Shown here: piece after piece, positions 1-8,529 of the stretch | Numbering within the stretch: the stretch's first letter is position 1 | Layout of the letters: each line of letters starts with the position of its first letter | Notes under the pieces: model-generated | What the model was told of the DNA's origin: nothing | Databases searched by the model: none | What the model saw: the letters and a program-made list of their open reading frames with translations, nothing else | Source of the DNA: Cupriavidus sp. MP-37 | Lineage (GTDB): Bacteria; Pseudomonadota; Gammaproteobacteria; Burkholderiales; Burkholderiaceae | DNA: 64,000 nucleotides | Assembly (NCBI RefSeq): GCF_020618415.1 | Contig: NZ_CP085344.1 | Coordinates: forward strand, 829,001-893,000 | Direction of reading: 5' to 3' | Program-made: the position numbers and the translations under genes

Positions 1-212
1 TCGCGCCGGCCGGCGATGGCCTCGCCGATCATGGCCTCGGACTGGCCTTCGCCATACATCTCGGCGGTATCGATCAGGCGCAGGCCCAGGTCCAGCCCCA
101 GGCGCAGCGTGGCGATCTCCTCCGCGCGCGCGGCGGGCGACTCGCCCATATTCCATGTGCCCATGCCGAGCGCCGGGACGCGCTCGCCGTCGGGCAGGGT
201 GACTTGCTTCAT
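1..212 (-). CDS. Aldo/keto reductase, N-terminal part (runs off the window)
   Basis: The first 70 residues of a minus-strand gene are present; the rest lies to the left of the window. The protein begins [20 protein letters not shown] and contains [16 protein letters not shown], which is the aldo/keto reductase strand-loop carrying the catalytic Asp and Tyr of the NADPH-dependent (alpha/beta)8-barrel family. The start is the ATG at 212. The substrate cannot be told from the fragment. The neighbouring GntP permease is on the same strand about 100 bases upstream of it, so the two could be co-transcribed, but nothing links them functionally. Confidence 0.85.
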   Translation of the reverse strand, partial: MKQVTLPDGERVPALGMGTWNMGESPAARAEEIATLRLGLDLGLRLIDTAEMYGEGQSEAMIGEAIAGRR

Positions 213-312
213 CGCTTGGCTTCCAGGTTGGCCGGGATCGGGCGCCCGGCGGCACCCAACCACACTAGTTAACAACACCGGCAATGTACAACCGGCGCGC
301 GCCGGCAATGCT

Positions 313-1704
313 TCAAACCAGTCCGGTCAGAAAATACAGCGCGATGACAAAGAACACCGCGGCGGTCTTGATCAGCGTGACCGCGAAGATATCGCGGTAG
401 GACTCGCGGTGGGTCAGGCCGGTCACGGCCAGCAGCGTGATCACGGCGCCGTTGTGCGGCAGGGTGTCCATGCCGCCGCTGGCCATCGACACCACGCGGT
501 GCAGCACTTCCAGCGGGATCTGCATGGCCTGTGCGCCGGCGATGAAGGTCTCCGACATCGCCGCCAGCGCAATGCTCATGCCACCCGAGGCCGAGCCGGT
601 GATGCCGGCCAACGTGCTGACCGAGACCGCGGCATTGACCAGCGGGTTGGGAATCGCGCGCAGCGCGTCGCTGACCACCAGGAAGCCCGGCAGCGCGGCG
701 ATGACGCCGCCGAAGCCGTATTCCGACGCGGTGTTCATCGAGGCCAGCAGCGCCCCGCCGACCGCGCCCTTGGTGCCCTCGGCAAAGCGTTCGCGCAGCG
801 CGCCGAAGGCGCTCACCAGCACCACGGCGATGCCCAGCAGCAGCGCGCCTTCCACCGCCCAGATCGCGGTGACGCTGGCGATCTTGGTTTCCACCGGGCT
901 GGCCAGGCCGGGCAGCGCCACGCTGCTGGATTCGCCGTACCACAGCGGAATCATCCGCGTCAGCCAGAAGTTGGCCACGCCCACCACCACCAGCGGCAGC
1001 AGCGCCAGCAGCGGGTGCGGCAGCTTGCCGGCCTGGCTGCGCTCGGGCTCGTTGCGCAGGTTGGTGCCATAGCCCTCGCCGCGCGCGGCGGCGGCGCGGC
1101 GGCGCCATTCCAGGTAGCTCAGGCCCACCACCAGGATAAACAGCGACCCCGCCACGCCCAGCACCGGCGCGGCCCACGAGGTGGTGTTGAAGAAATTGGT
1201 GGGGATGATGTTCTGGATCTGCGGCGTGCCCGGCAGCGAATCCATGGTGAACGAGAACGCGCCCAGCGCGATCGCACCCGGCATCAGCCGCTTGGGGATG
1301 TTGCTCTGGCGATACAGCTCGGCGGCAAACGGGTAGACCGCGAACACCACCACGAACAGCGACACGCCGCCATAGGTCAGCAGCGCGCACACCGTGACGA
1401 TCACCGCGTTGGCGCGCGAGCGCCCGATATAGCGGATCGCCGCGGCGACGATGGATTCGGAAAAGCCGGACAGCTCGACCACCTTGCCGAACACCGCGCC
1501 TAATAAGAACACGGGGAAATACAGCTTCACGAAGCCGACCATCTTCTCCATGAAGATGCCGCTGAACACCGGCGCCACCGCCGACGGGTCGGTCAGCAGC
1601 ACCGCGGCCAGCGCGGCGATCGGCGCGAACAGGATCACGCTGTAGCCGCGGTAAGCGGCGAACATCAGAAAGGCAAGGGCTGCCAGTACGATCAGGAACG
1701 ACAT
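313..1704 (-). CDS. GntP-family permease (gluconate/hydroxy-acid:H+ symporter type)
   Basis: A 463-residue inner-membrane protein with about 12-14 hydrophobic segments, starting [20 protein letters not shown]. The stretch [20 protein letters not shown] around residues 150-170 and a late [16 protein letters not shown] segment are typical of the GntP family, which takes up gluconate or other small hydroxy acids such as 3-hydroxybutyrate with protons. Length matches the family. The start at 1704 has a strong ribosome site (GAAGGAG) six bases upstream. No catabolic genes adjoin it apart from the truncated aldo/keto reductase, so the substrate is unknown. Confidence 0.85.
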   Translation of the reverse strand: MSFLIVLAALAFLMFAAYRGYSVILFAPIAALAAVLLTDPSAVAPVFSGIFMEKMVGFVKLYFPVFLLGAVFGKVVELSGFSESIVAAAIRYIGRSRANAVIVTVCALLTYGGVSLFVVVFAVYPFAAELYRQSNIPKRLMPGAIALGAFSFTMDSLPGTPQIQNIIPTNFFNTTSWAAPVLGVAGSLFILVVGLSYLEWRRRAAAARGEGYGTNLRNEPERSQAGKLPHPLLALLPLVVVGVANFWLTRMIPLWYGESSSVALPGLASPVETKIASVTAIWAVEGALLLGIAVVLVSAFGALRERFAEGTKGAVGGALLASMNTASEYGFGGVIAALPGFLVVSDALRAIPNPLVNAAVSVSTLAGITGSASGGMSIALAAMSETFIAGAQAMQIPLEVLHRVVSMASGGMDTLPHNGAVITLLAVTGLTHRESYRDIFAVTLIKTAAVFFVIALYFLTGLV

Positions 1705-1907
1705 CGGATCTCCTTCAGGGTTGCCTTCTCCTGAGGTGCGGTCCGTTGCCGCGCGGGGGGCCTGCGCTTGTGGCGCGTTGTCTCTCTCTGTGCGTCAGGA
1801 AAAGGGATCAGCCGGCGACTGTGCCACAGCCTGGCCGGCGGCGAAACCCTTGGGGCTCGCCGCGGCCGCGGCGGTGGCGGGCGGCGGCAGGAAGGAGACG
1901 GCCGGCT

Positions 1908-2300
1908 TCACCCGTGCTGGTGGCGATACTCCTGCGTGCGTCCGCCGTAGCCATACGCCGCGGCGCGTGCGTCGATCACGTGGACGTAAGAGACCGGATG
2001 CAGGTTGCCGAGCAGGCCGGACATGGTCTCGAACACGGCTGCGATGAACTGCGCCTTCTCCGCCTTGGTGTTGGTTTCATCGGTCACGCTGATGTCCAGG
2101 TGGAAGGCGTTGCGGCCCAGTTCGGACAACGGTGCGTCGGCGATGATCCAGCTGTCGTGCGGGATGTACTGCACCGTCACGGCGATCACGTCGCGCTGCT
2201 TGCGGAGCACGCGCTCGGTCAGGTCGGCGATGGCCCTGGCGCTGCGGCGGGTGAGGTCGGCATCGGGGTGGCCGGACAGGTGCAGGACGATGTGGGGCAT
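1908..2300 (-). CDS. Tautomerase-family protein (4-oxalocrotonate tautomerase-like)
   Basis: A 130-residue protein beginning MPHIVLHLSGHPD. After removal of Met the N-terminal Pro would be the general base used by the tautomerase superfamily. The body (AIADLTERVLRKQRDVIAVTVQYIPHDSWII) follows the beta-alpha-beta fold; the length is about twice that of classical 62-residue 4-OT and similar to MIF/cis-CaaD-like members. It has AAGGAG seven bases before its ATG. It is divergent from the LysR regulator at 2433, a common arrangement in which the regulator controls the enzyme gene. Substrate unknown. Confidence 0.8.
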   Translation of the reverse strand: MPHIVLHLSGHPDADLTRRSARAIADLTERVLRKQRDVIAVTVQYIPHDSWIIADAPLSELGRNAFHLDISVTDETNTKAEKAQFIAAVFETMSGLLGNLHPVSYVHVIDARAAAYGYGGRTQEYRHQHG

Positions 2301-2432
2301 GGCGGGCTCCTTGGGTTTGGGCGGGTTGGTGAAGCCATGTTAGGGCGTGGTGTAGTATCGGAGAAGCGGGAATAACCGATGCGTTCCATCGGCTATGACG
2401 AAACCACTCCAACCCTTGCCGGAGGCCAAGCC

Positions 2433-3305
2433 ATGCGGGGATTCGACATCGACCAGTTGCGCACCTTCGTGATGGTTGCCGACAGCGGCAGTCTGTCGGC
2501 CGCGGCGCCCCGGCTGTTCCTGTCGCAGTCGTCGGTCAGCGAGCAGCTGCGCAAGCTGGAAGAGCGCGCCGGCGTGCCGCTGCTGACGCGCGGCCGCCAC
2601 GGCGCGCAGCCGACGCCGGCCGGACAGCGGCTGCTGGCTCATGCGCGGCGCATCCTGGACCTCAACGAACTGGCCTTGCAGGAGTTGCGCGGCCACGCGC
2701 TGGAGGGCGAGCTGCGGCTGGCGGTGACCGACTATTTCCGCCCCGGCGAGATCGCCGGCATGCTGCGGCGCCTGCGCGAGCGCTATCCGTACCTGCGCCT
2801 GCACGTGACGGTGATGAAGAGCGCGGCGATCGATGCCGCCGCGGCGCGCGACGCCTTCGATATCGGCCTCAGCATGCGGCTGCCAGGCACGCGCGGAACC
2901 GCTGCGCGCGGCACGGTGCTGCGGCGCGAGCCGCTCGCCTGGGTGGCGGCGCCGGCCGAGGCCGAGAGCCTGCCGGCGACCCTGCCGCTGGTGCTGCTGC
3001 CCGATACCTGCTCGCTGCACCAGTACGTGGTGCAGCGGCTCGTGCGCAAGCGCGTGCCGTTCGAGATCGCGCATTCAGCGTCCGGCGTGGCGGGGCTGCA
3101 CCTGGCGCTGGCTGCGGGGCTGGGCCTGTCGTGCCTGAACGCGTCGGCGATCGGGCCGGGCGTGGCGCCGCTTGACGCCGCCTCCATCGCGCGGCTGGGG
3201 TTGCCGCGGCTGCCCGAGGCGGAGTTCTTCCTGCTGCCGGGACGGCGCGGCGAATCGGCATTCATTGCCGAGGCGCGCGATGCGCTCGCTACGCAACTGG
3301 CCTAG
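2433..3305 (+). CDS. LysR-family transcriptional regulator
   Basis: A 290-residue regulator starting MRGFDIDQLRTFVMVADSG. The N-terminal winged helix-turn-helix (residues 5-65, SLSAAAPRLFLSQSSVSEQL) is typical LysR, followed by the effector domain. I chose the ATG at 2433 because GGAGG lies at 2421-2425; an upstream in-frame ATG at 2379 would add 18 residues ahead of the conserved N-terminus. It is transcribed away from the tautomerase gene across a 132-base shared region, so it probably regulates that gene and itself. The inducer cannot be inferred. Confidence 0.9.
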   Translation: MRGFDIDQLRTFVMVADSGSLSAAAPRLFLSQSSVSEQLRKLEERAGVPLLTRGRHGAQPTPAGQRLLAHARRILDLNELALQELRGHALEGELRLAVTDYFRPGEIAGMLRRLRERYPYLRLHVTVMKSAAIDAAAARDAFDIGLSMRLPGTRGTAARGTVLRREPLAWVAAPAEAESLPATLPLVLLPDTCSLHQYVVQRLVRKRVPFEIAHSASGVAGLHLALAAGLGLSCLNASAIGPGVAPLDAASIARLGLPRLPEAEFFLLPGRRGESAFIAEARDALATQLA

Positions 3306-3385
3306 CCGGCCCACCTGAGATCAGAAAGTCACAAATCAAAGCGCGCCGGCCAACCCGGTTGTGTTGAAAGCAACATATCTTGATT

Positions 3386-3440
3386 GGGAATAGGAATAAT
3401 TCGCAATCTCGTTGACCATGACAATTCGGTAATCGATAAT
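3386..3440 (+). promoter_or_regulatory. Sigma70 promoter with possible Fur box for the siderophore receptor
   Basis: TTGACC at 3412-3417 and GATAAT at 3435-3440 are separated by 17 bases, an excellent sigma70 match, placing the transcript start near 3447, about 35 bases before the receptor ATG. Just upstream, 3386-3404 matches the 19-base Fur consensus at about 11 of 19 positions (hexamers GGGAAT and AGGAAT, then ATTCGC). The promoter is well supported; the Fur box is weak and inferred mainly because TonB-dependent siderophore receptors are usually iron-regulated. Confidence 0.5.
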
Positions 3441-3480
3441 TCGCCCGCTTTTTCAAATTATTACAGTCGATTACAGGCCA

Positions 3481-5583
3481 ATGAGAATAAAACTTCACCC
3501 GATTTGTGCCGCGGTGGCGGGGAGCTTCGTTTTTCAACCGATGCTGGTGTGGGCGCAATCCGCACCGGCGACCCCGGCGCAGTTGCCGGAGGTCACCGTC
3601 AAGGCGGACGTCAGCCGTGAACTGGGCGCGGGCTACAACCCGCCCAATGCGGTCAGCGCCACCAAGACCGAAGCGCCGCTGCGCGACGTCCCGCAAACCG
3701 TCAACGTGGTCACCGCCGAAGTCATGCGCGACCAGCACGCCACCTCGATGCAGGACGCACTGAAGAACGTGCCGGGCGTGTCGTTCTCGCACGGCGACGG
3801 CCAGCGCGACCAGGTCTCGATCCGCGGCTTCACCGCCATCGCCGACCAGTTCGTCGATGGCATCCGCGACGATGCGCTGTACTTCCGCGACATGTCCAAC
3901 GTCGACCGTGTCGAGGTCGTCAAGGGACCGGCAGCGGTGCTGTACGGGCGCGGCTCGTCGGGCGGCCTGATCAACCGCGTGACCAAGAAGCCGGGCATCG
4001 ACGTCACCGACTTCGCGCTCAGCTACGGCATGTGGGCCGACCGCCGCGCCGAAGCCGACGTGGGCCGCGTGTTCGCCGACGGCGCCGCCGCGTTCCGCGT
4101 GACCGGCGCGGTGCAAAAGGCCAACAGCTACCGCTCGCAGCAGTTCCTGGACCGCGCGGCGATCGCACCGTCGCTGGAGCTGCGGGTCGCGCCCGAGACC
4201 ACCGTGCTGTTCCAGGCCGACTACCTGGAAGACCGCCGCGTGACCGACTTCGGCATCCCGGCTTACCGCGGCCGGCCGGTGGACGTGCCGGCGTCGCGCT
4301 ACTACGGTGCGGCCAACGCGCGCGATGCGGACTACTCGCAGTCGCGTGTGTTCTCCGGCACTGCCACCATCAACCATCGCTTCAATGAGAACTGGTCGAT
4401 CCGCAATGCGACGCGGTATTACCACTACTCGCTGGATCGGAACAATACGCTGACCGCGGCCGTCAACGAGGCGACGCAACGGCTGACCATGAACCACGGC
4501 AATGTCCGCCGTGAGGAACATGGCTGGTTCAACCAGACCGACCTGATCCAGAAGGCGACGATCTTCGGCACCAGGCACGAAATCCTGTACGGCATGGAGA
4601 TCGGTCAGCAGAACAAGGACCAGATCAACAACACCAAGCCGGTGCCGGGTACCTTCGACCTGTTCAACCCGGTGCTGCCGGTGCTGCCGCGCCAGGCGCC
4701 GGGCAACCCGACCACCTCGAACCTGGGTGTCTTCGACACGCTGGCGTTCTACACCCAGGACATGATCACCTTCAGCGAGCAGTGGAAGGCGCTGGTCGGG
4801 GTGCGCTACGACAACTTCCAGCAGGAGACCAAAAACCGCATCGCCGGCCAGCGTGACTTGTCGCGCAGCGACTCCGCCTGGAGCCCGCGTGCCGGCCTGG
4901 TGTGGCAGCCCAGCAAGACCCAGTCGTACTACGTGTCGTGGAGCAAGTCGTTCCAGCCGTCGGGCGAGGCGTTTGCGCTGGCCGCGAACAACGCCGACCT
5001 GGCCCCGGAGACTACCAACAATACCGAGGTGGGCGCCAAGTACGACTGGCTGAACGGCAAGGCCAGCACCACGATCTCGGTGTTCCGACTGGAGCGCTCC
5101 AACATCAAGGTGAGCTCGCCCAACAACGTGCTGATCCCGATTGGCGAGCAGCGCACCGACGGCGTGGAGATCTCCGGCGCGGCCGAGCTCGGCAGCGGCT
5201 GGCGCATGCTGGCCGGCTACGCCTACCTGGACGCCACCGTCACCAAGTCCAGCGCCGCGTTGCAGGGCAAGCGTGCCACCATCACGCCGCGCCACTCCGG
5301 CAACCTGTGGGTGACCAAGGACCTGGGCCACGGCTTCGGTGTCGGCCTTGGCGCCAACCTGGTGGGCGCGCGCTATGCCGATCCGCAGAACACCGTCACG
5401 CTGCCCGGCTACGTCACCGCCGACGCGATGGCCTGGTACCGCCGCGGCGCCTTCGAGGCCCAGCTCAACGTGTACAACCTGTTCGACAAGGGCTACATCG
5501 TCTCGGCGCACGGCAGCAGCCCCAACCTGAACATGCCGGGCGCTCCGCGCAGCGTCATGGCCACCCTGCGCTACCGCATGTAA
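3481..5583 (+). CDS. TonB-dependent siderophore receptor
   Basis: A 700-residue outer-membrane beta-barrel receptor of the ferrichrome/catecholate type (FhuA/FpvA/Fiu-like). An N-terminal signal peptide (MRIKLHPICAAVAG to about VWAQ) is followed by LPEVTVKAD, the plug domain (VPQTVNVVTAEVMRDQ, VRGF-like SIRGFTAIADQFVDGIRDD, VEVVKGPAAVLYGRGSSGGLIN) and a long barrel with repeated aromatic strands, ending in ATLRYRM. It imports ferric siderophores using TonB/ExbB/ExbD energy. No siderophore synthesis or ABC genes are nearby, so it stands alone as a single transcription unit closed by the terminator at 5601. The siderophore is unknown. Confidence 0.93.
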   Translation: MRIKLHPICAAVAGSFVFQPMLVWAQSAPATPAQLPEVTVKADVSRELGAGYNPPNAVSATKTEAPLRDVPQTVNVVTAEVMRDQHATSMQDALKNVPGVSFSHGDGQRDQVSIRGFTAIADQFVDGIRDDALYFRDMSNVDRVEVVKGPAAVLYGRGSSGGLINRVTKKPGIDVTDFALSYGMWADRRAEADVGRVFADGAAAFRVTGAVQKANSYRSQQFLDRAAIAPSLELRVAPETTVLFQADYLEDRRVTDFGIPAYRGRPVDVPASRYYGAANARDADYSQSRVFSGTATINHRFNENWSIRNATRYYHYSLDRNNTLTAAVNEATQRLTMNHGNVRREEHGWFNQTDLIQKATIFGTRHEILYGMEIGQQNKDQINNTKPVPGTFDLFNPVLPVLPRQAPGNPTTSNLGVFDTLAFYTQDMITFSEQWKALVGVRYDNFQQETKNRIAGQRDLSRSDSAWSPRAGLVWQPSKTQSYYVSWSKSFQPSGEAFALAANNADLAPETTNNTEVGAKYDWLNGKASTTISVFRLERSNIKVSSPNNVLIPIGEQRTDGVEISGAAELGSGWRMLAGYAYLDATVTKSSAALQGKRATITPRHSGNLWVTKDLGHGFGVGLGANLVGARYADPQNTVTLPGYVTADAMAWYRRGAFEAQLNVYNLFDKGYIVSAHGSSPNLNMPGAPRSVMATLRYRM

Positions 5584-5600
5584 AGCGCAGCATCGGGGAC

Positions 5601-5638
5601 AAAAAAACCGGGCGGTTCATCACCGCCCGGTTTTTTTT
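5601..5638. terminator. Bidirectional rho-independent terminator
   Basis: An A-run, the stem CCGGGCGGT/ACCGCCCGG with a short loop, and a run of eight T. It lies between the convergent siderophore receptor (plus) and the DUF2147 gene (minus) and can serve both. Confidence 0.9.
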
Positions 5639-5707
5639 CGCCTGCTGTTTCTCTTTCAGCCGGACATGCAACGGCATGCCCCGGAGAAACCCTGAGTCCG
5701 CCAGCGC

Positions 5708-6172
5708 TCAGTGCTCGCGCTCCCAGGTCTGGGTGCGCCCGATCAGGCTGATGCCGATGAACCCGCGCACGTTGAGCTTGTTGCCGTCCTCGGCCAGCGA
5801 CATCTTGCTCTTGTAGACCTTGCCGTTTTCCGGATCGAGGATCTCGCCGCCGCTCCACTCGTTGTCGCCGGTCTTGCGCAGGCCGGACAGGATGGTCATG
5901 CCGATCAGCGGCTGGTCCTTGCGTGCGTCGGTGCACTTGTCGCACACCCGCGGCTTGCCGTCGCTGTCGACGAAGCTCTTGAGCAGGCGTCCGCTGTAGA
6001 CGCCGTTCTTCTCGGTGATCTCCACCAGCCCGCGCGGCTTGCCGGTGTTGTCGTCGATGGTCTTCCATGTGCCGCTCGGCGTGGCCTGCGCCAGCGCCGC
6101 GGCGCTGCCGAGCAGGGTGGCGGCCAGCACCGCGGCGCGCACGGTGCAGGCAATGAGGGAAGGGCTGCGCAT
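5708..6172 (-). CDS. DUF2147 secreted protein
   Basis: A 154-residue protein starting MRSPSLIACTVRAAVLAATL with a cleavable signal peptide ending near AALA. The mature part opens SGTWKTIDDNTGKPRGLVEI and continues with YSGRLLKSF, CDKCTDARKDQPLIGMTIL and GRTQTWER, the pattern of DUF2147 periplasmic proteins, an uncharacterised calycin-like small beta-barrel family. I chose the ATG at 6172 because a GGAGAC ribosome site precedes it; a further in-frame ATG upstream at 6199 would break the signal peptide. A CxxC pair (CDKC) may be redox-active or metal-binding. Function unknown. Confidence 0.85.
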   Translation of the reverse strand: MRSPSLIACTVRAAVLAATLLGSAAALAQATPSGTWKTIDDNTGKPRGLVEITEKNGVYSGRLLKSFVDSDGKPRVCDKCTDARKDQPLIGMTILSGLRKTGDNEWSGGEILDPENGKVYKSKMSLAEDGNKLNVRGFIGISLIGRTQTWEREH

Positions 6173-7106
6173 GATGTCTCCTTTGAGGTCCGTAGCCACG
6201 CCAATCTACTGGCGCAGCCGCCGCGCCGCAATCCGCCGCGGACCGGCAGGCGCCGATGCGCGGTGCTTGCCTGCTGACCGCCAGCCCGCATGCAGCGGGC
6301 GTTTGCGGGTTTTTGTGGCGCAGCAAAACGCGCCTGCGCGCGGCCGCTGAAGCAATCCTCTAAGCGGACGTACGACGCACCGGGCGGCACCTTGCCGCGT
6401 GCTTCGCGACGGTGCGAGTGCCTGCCGAAAGCGCGCCGCGCGCGCTCCCGATCGCGCGGCACGACGCGACCTCGTCGCAGCGACTGCCGGAGTGTTGCCG
6501 CGATGCTTCGCTGTCGTCGCGGCTTGGCTCGATCGCAACGCTTCGATGCCTCGGCGATGCCTTCGCGCTGCCCTCGCGATGTTGCTTCGATGCAAACCGT
6601 TGCGTGCACGCATCACTCTCTCGCACACTCGGCGATGGTGTCGCGCAGCGACCGATGCCGGTGTCGTCGCGCACTGGCCGCGGTGCGCTGTGCGTGTGCC
6701 GGGTCGCGTGTGTAAAGCATGCAGAGCGCGCGCCGGTGTTCGCGTCGCGCGCGTATCGGAGCTTGCCGACGCACGGCTCGAGGCGTGCCGCCCGTGTTTC
6801 CGTGCATCGCCCGCAAAGCCTTTGTCCATGCGGCTTTTCGGAAAGTGCGAGGACGCGCGGCAGCGACTTTCGCAGTCGCTGCGCGCACGCTGCGCGCCTT
6901 GTCATCGCTACGCGCGGCGGTGTGTAAAAGCTGCGGCGCGCGAAGTCATCGAAGGGGGATCGCGCCGCGCGCGCAAGCACGCGTGATCGGTCTCTGCACG
7001 CGCATGCGCGCGACGCGTTTGCATGTCGTCGGCAACGTCTTCATGACGACGCGCGTGAGAACTAGTTGGAGCGGTGCATGCAGGCAAGTTTTTTTGCACT
7101 TTTTTC
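6173..7106. other. Long stretch without a convincing gene; odd CpG-rich composition
   Basis: Nothing here reads as a native gene. Both strands contain several overlapping open frames of 100-230 codons, but all are extremely rich in Arg, Ala, Ser and Cys, none has the third-position G/C bias of its neighbours, and none shows a recognisable motif. From about 6290 to 7070 the sequence is made largely of shuffled CGCG, TCGC, GCGATG and GCATGC-like words, unlike the flanks. It precedes the promoter at 7107. It may be a spacer, a decayed region or a structured RNA; I cannot decide. Confidence 0.6.
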
Positions 7107-7135
7107 TTAACATCATCGTGCAAACGAATTATGAT
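7107..7135 (+). promoter_or_regulatory. Strong sigma70 promoter upstream of the histone H1-like gene
   Basis: TTAACA (7107-7112), a 17-base spacer and TATGAT (7130-7135), embedded in an AT-rich island (T-runs from 7089) that stands out from the GC-rich surroundings. Transcription would begin near 7142, giving a leader of about 535 nt before the histone-like ATG at 7679, or a separate short RNA. Confidence 0.6.
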
Positions 7136-7182
7136 TCGCCTTGACAAGAGTCTCACTTCATTGCAGCGAAGCAGGAAGCAAG

Positions 7183-7283
7183 ATGGAACCGAAAAGCGCG
7201 ATGCGCGCTTCGATGCAATGACGAAGGTAGTAGCTGAGGAGCACGAGAACTTTGACGCAGACCAGCCCCGACCGGCTTCTTAA
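7183..7283 (+). other. Candidate pair of overlapping leader micro-ORFs
   Basis: Forty bases after the predicted start of transcription an ATG at 7183, preceded by AGGAAGCAAG, opens a 12-codon frame (MEPKSAMRASMQ) whose TGA overlaps the ATG of a second frame in ATGA fashion (7218). The second encodes 21 residues (MTKVVAEEHENFDADQPRPA then S) and is notably acidic, unlike the Arg-rich junk frames around it. A hairpin AAGCGCG-atg-CGCGCTT lies inside the first frame. They could be leader peptides of the downstream gene. There is no homology evidence; treat as speculative. Confidence 0.25.
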
Positions 7284-7652
7284 AACGCGTGCAGTCTCCC
7301 TTGGTCCATTAACGGGTTGGACCCGCTACCACCGAATGAATGCCGCCTGCCGTGCGCGAGGCCAAGCCCGCACCGCAGGCCTGCTGTCCGATATCTCCTC
7401 ATTTCTGGCCGCGCGCCGGCTCAACGGGCGGTGCGGGCTGATCGAATATTCCAGGGCGCGGCATGTGCCCGAGACCCGCTTGCGGGCTCGCGCCGGCCGC
7501 CAAGTCACCGCCATGGGCGGTGCCCCTGCAACCGAATTCATTAGCGTGCAGCAGTGGTCGGGCCGCACGCCGATGAATCGCTCGCTCGACTGGGGCCGCG
7601 CTGCTGTGGCGCGCCTCGGGTCGGTCGGGTCGCCAACTTAGGTCATTCGATA
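7284..7652 (+). other. Untranslated or uncertain leader region before the histone H1-like gene
   Basis: No recognised gene. A 129-codon frame (TTG at 7252 to 7641) crosses it, reading for example LLSDISSFLAARRLNGRCGL, but it has no good ribosome site, no ATG start, and no known motif. If the promoter at 7107 drives the histone-like gene, this is its 5' leader. Confidence 0.35.
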
Positions 7653-7672
7653 TTCACTCTCTAGTGAAGGAG
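7653..7672 (+). promoter_or_regulatory. Hairpin overlapping the ribosome binding site of the histone H1-like gene
   Basis: TTCACT (7653-7658), loop CTCT, AGTGAA (7663-7668) is a perfect 6-bp stem whose 3' arm runs into the AAGGAG ribosome site (7667-7672), seven bases before the ATG at 7679. Formation of the stem would partly sequester the ribosome site, so translational control is possible. This is inference from sequence only. Confidence 0.4.
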
Positions 7673-7678
7673 TTATCC

Positions 7679-8260
7679 ATGGCAACTGCTGCAAAGAAAA
7701 AGCCGGCGGCTAAGAAGGCCGCCAAGCCGGCCGCCAAGAAGGCTGCTGTGAAGAAGGTCGCCGCCAAGAAGGCTGCACCGGCCGCCAAGAAGGCAGCCGC
7801 CAAGAAGGCACCGGCCAAGAAGGCCGCGGTGAAGAAGGTCGCTGCCAAGAAGGCCGCACCGGCCAAGAAGGCAGCCGCCAAGAAGGCAGCACCGGCCAAG
7901 AAGGCCGCAGTGAAGAAGGTCGCCGCCAAGAAGGCAGCACCGGCCAAGAAGGCAGCCGCCAAGAAGGCACCGGCCAAGAAGGCCGCGGTGAAGAAGGTCG
8001 CCGCCAAGAAGGCCGCACCGGCCAAGAAGGCTGCTGCCAAGAAGGCGCCCGCCAAGAAGGCTGCTGCCAAGAAGGCTGCACCGGCCAAGAAGGCTGCTGC
8101 CAAGAAGCCGGCCGCCAAGAAGGCCGCTGCCAAGAAGCCGGCTGCCAAGAAGGCTGCCGCCAAGCCTGCCGCGGCCCCTGCCGTTGCTCCCGCTTCGGCT
8201 GCCAAGACCGCGCTGAACCCGGCTGCTGCCTGGCCGTTCCCGACGGGCAACCGTCCGTAA
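7679..8260 (+). CDS. Histone H1-like, lysine/alanine-rich DNA-binding protein
   Basis: A 193-residue protein made almost only of Lys, Ala, Pro and Val, arranged as repeats of [13 protein letters not shown] and [12 protein letters not shown], with a distinct C-terminal tail ([16 protein letters not shown]). It has no acidic residues. This composition matches the bacterial H1-like nucleoid proteins common in Burkholderiales and related to the eukaryotic H1 C-terminal domain and chlamydial HctB; they bind DNA nonspecifically and compact it. The start is the ATG at 7679 with AAGGAG at 7667-7672. The repeat number varies between strains in such genes, so length is a poor guide. A terminator follows at 8379. 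Confidence 0.9.
   Translation: MATAAKKKPAAKKAAKPAAKKAAVKKVAAKKAAPAAKKAAAKKAPAKKAAVKKVAAKKAAPAKKAAAKKAAPAKKAAVKKVAAKKAAPAKKAAAKKAPAKKAAVKKVAAKKAAPAKKAAAKKAPAKKAAAKKAAPAKKAAAKKPAAKKAAAKKPAAKKAAAKPAAAPAVAPASAAKTALNPAAAWPFPTGNRP
7715..8165 (+). repeat. Degenerate tandem repeats within the histone H1-like gene
   Basis: The coding DNA is built from near-identical blocks around GCCAAGAAGGC and GTGAAGAAGGTCGCCGCCAAG, repeated many times at 12-60 base spacings with only synonymous changes. This is coding low complexity, not CRISPR. It is prone to repeat expansion, contraction and assembly error. Confidence 0.85.
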
Positions 8261-8378
8261 GCTGCGCCGCCACGGCGTGGACCTTAGCCGTTCCGCAAGG
8301 AACCACCACGGCACGCAAGTCGTGCCGACATGACCGGATACCGCGTATCCGGTCCGCAAGACAGCTGAGTCTTGCCGA

Positions 8379-8410
8379 CCCGCCGATGGCTAACGCCCGG
8401 CGGGTTTTTT
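8379..8410 (+). terminator. Rho-independent terminator of the histone H1-like gene
   Basis: Stem CCCGCCG/CGGCGGG (8379-8385 and 8398-8404) followed by six T. It lies about 120 bases past the stop codon. Confidence 0.85.
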
Positions 8411-8462
8411 CATGGGCGCGCAAGTCTGGCGACGGCGGGGCCAGGCGACCTGAGCGGCCAAA

Positions 8463-8495
8463 GAAAAAGCGCCGCACCCTTGCGGGTACGGCGCC
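8463..8495 (-). terminator. Minus-strand terminator after the glycine-zipper lipoprotein
   Basis: On the minus strand GGCGCCGTACCC, loop GCAA, GGGTGCGGCGC is followed by CTTTTTCTTT. It sits about 35 bases beyond the stop of the lipoprotein gene at 8530. Confidence 0.8.
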
Positions 8496-8529
8496 CTGGG
8501 TTCGCCCTTGGCGGGGGACCTGCCGGCCG

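Noticed and set aside
3289..5511. A 740-codon open frame opposite the siderophore receptor
   Set aside because: It is an antisense shadow of a clear TonB-dependent receptor, rich in Arg, Gly, His and Val, with no motif. High GC content makes such long antisense frames common.
6360..6986. Several open frames of 140-206 codons on both strands between 6.3 and 7.0 kb
   Set aside because: They overlap each other, are dominated by Arg, Ala, Ser and Cys, have no codon bias and no recognised domain.
7715..8165. Regular repeats resembling a CRISPR array
   Set aside because: The repeats are in frame, encode Lys/Ala blocks of the histone H1-like protein, and are not separated by unique spacers of constant size.
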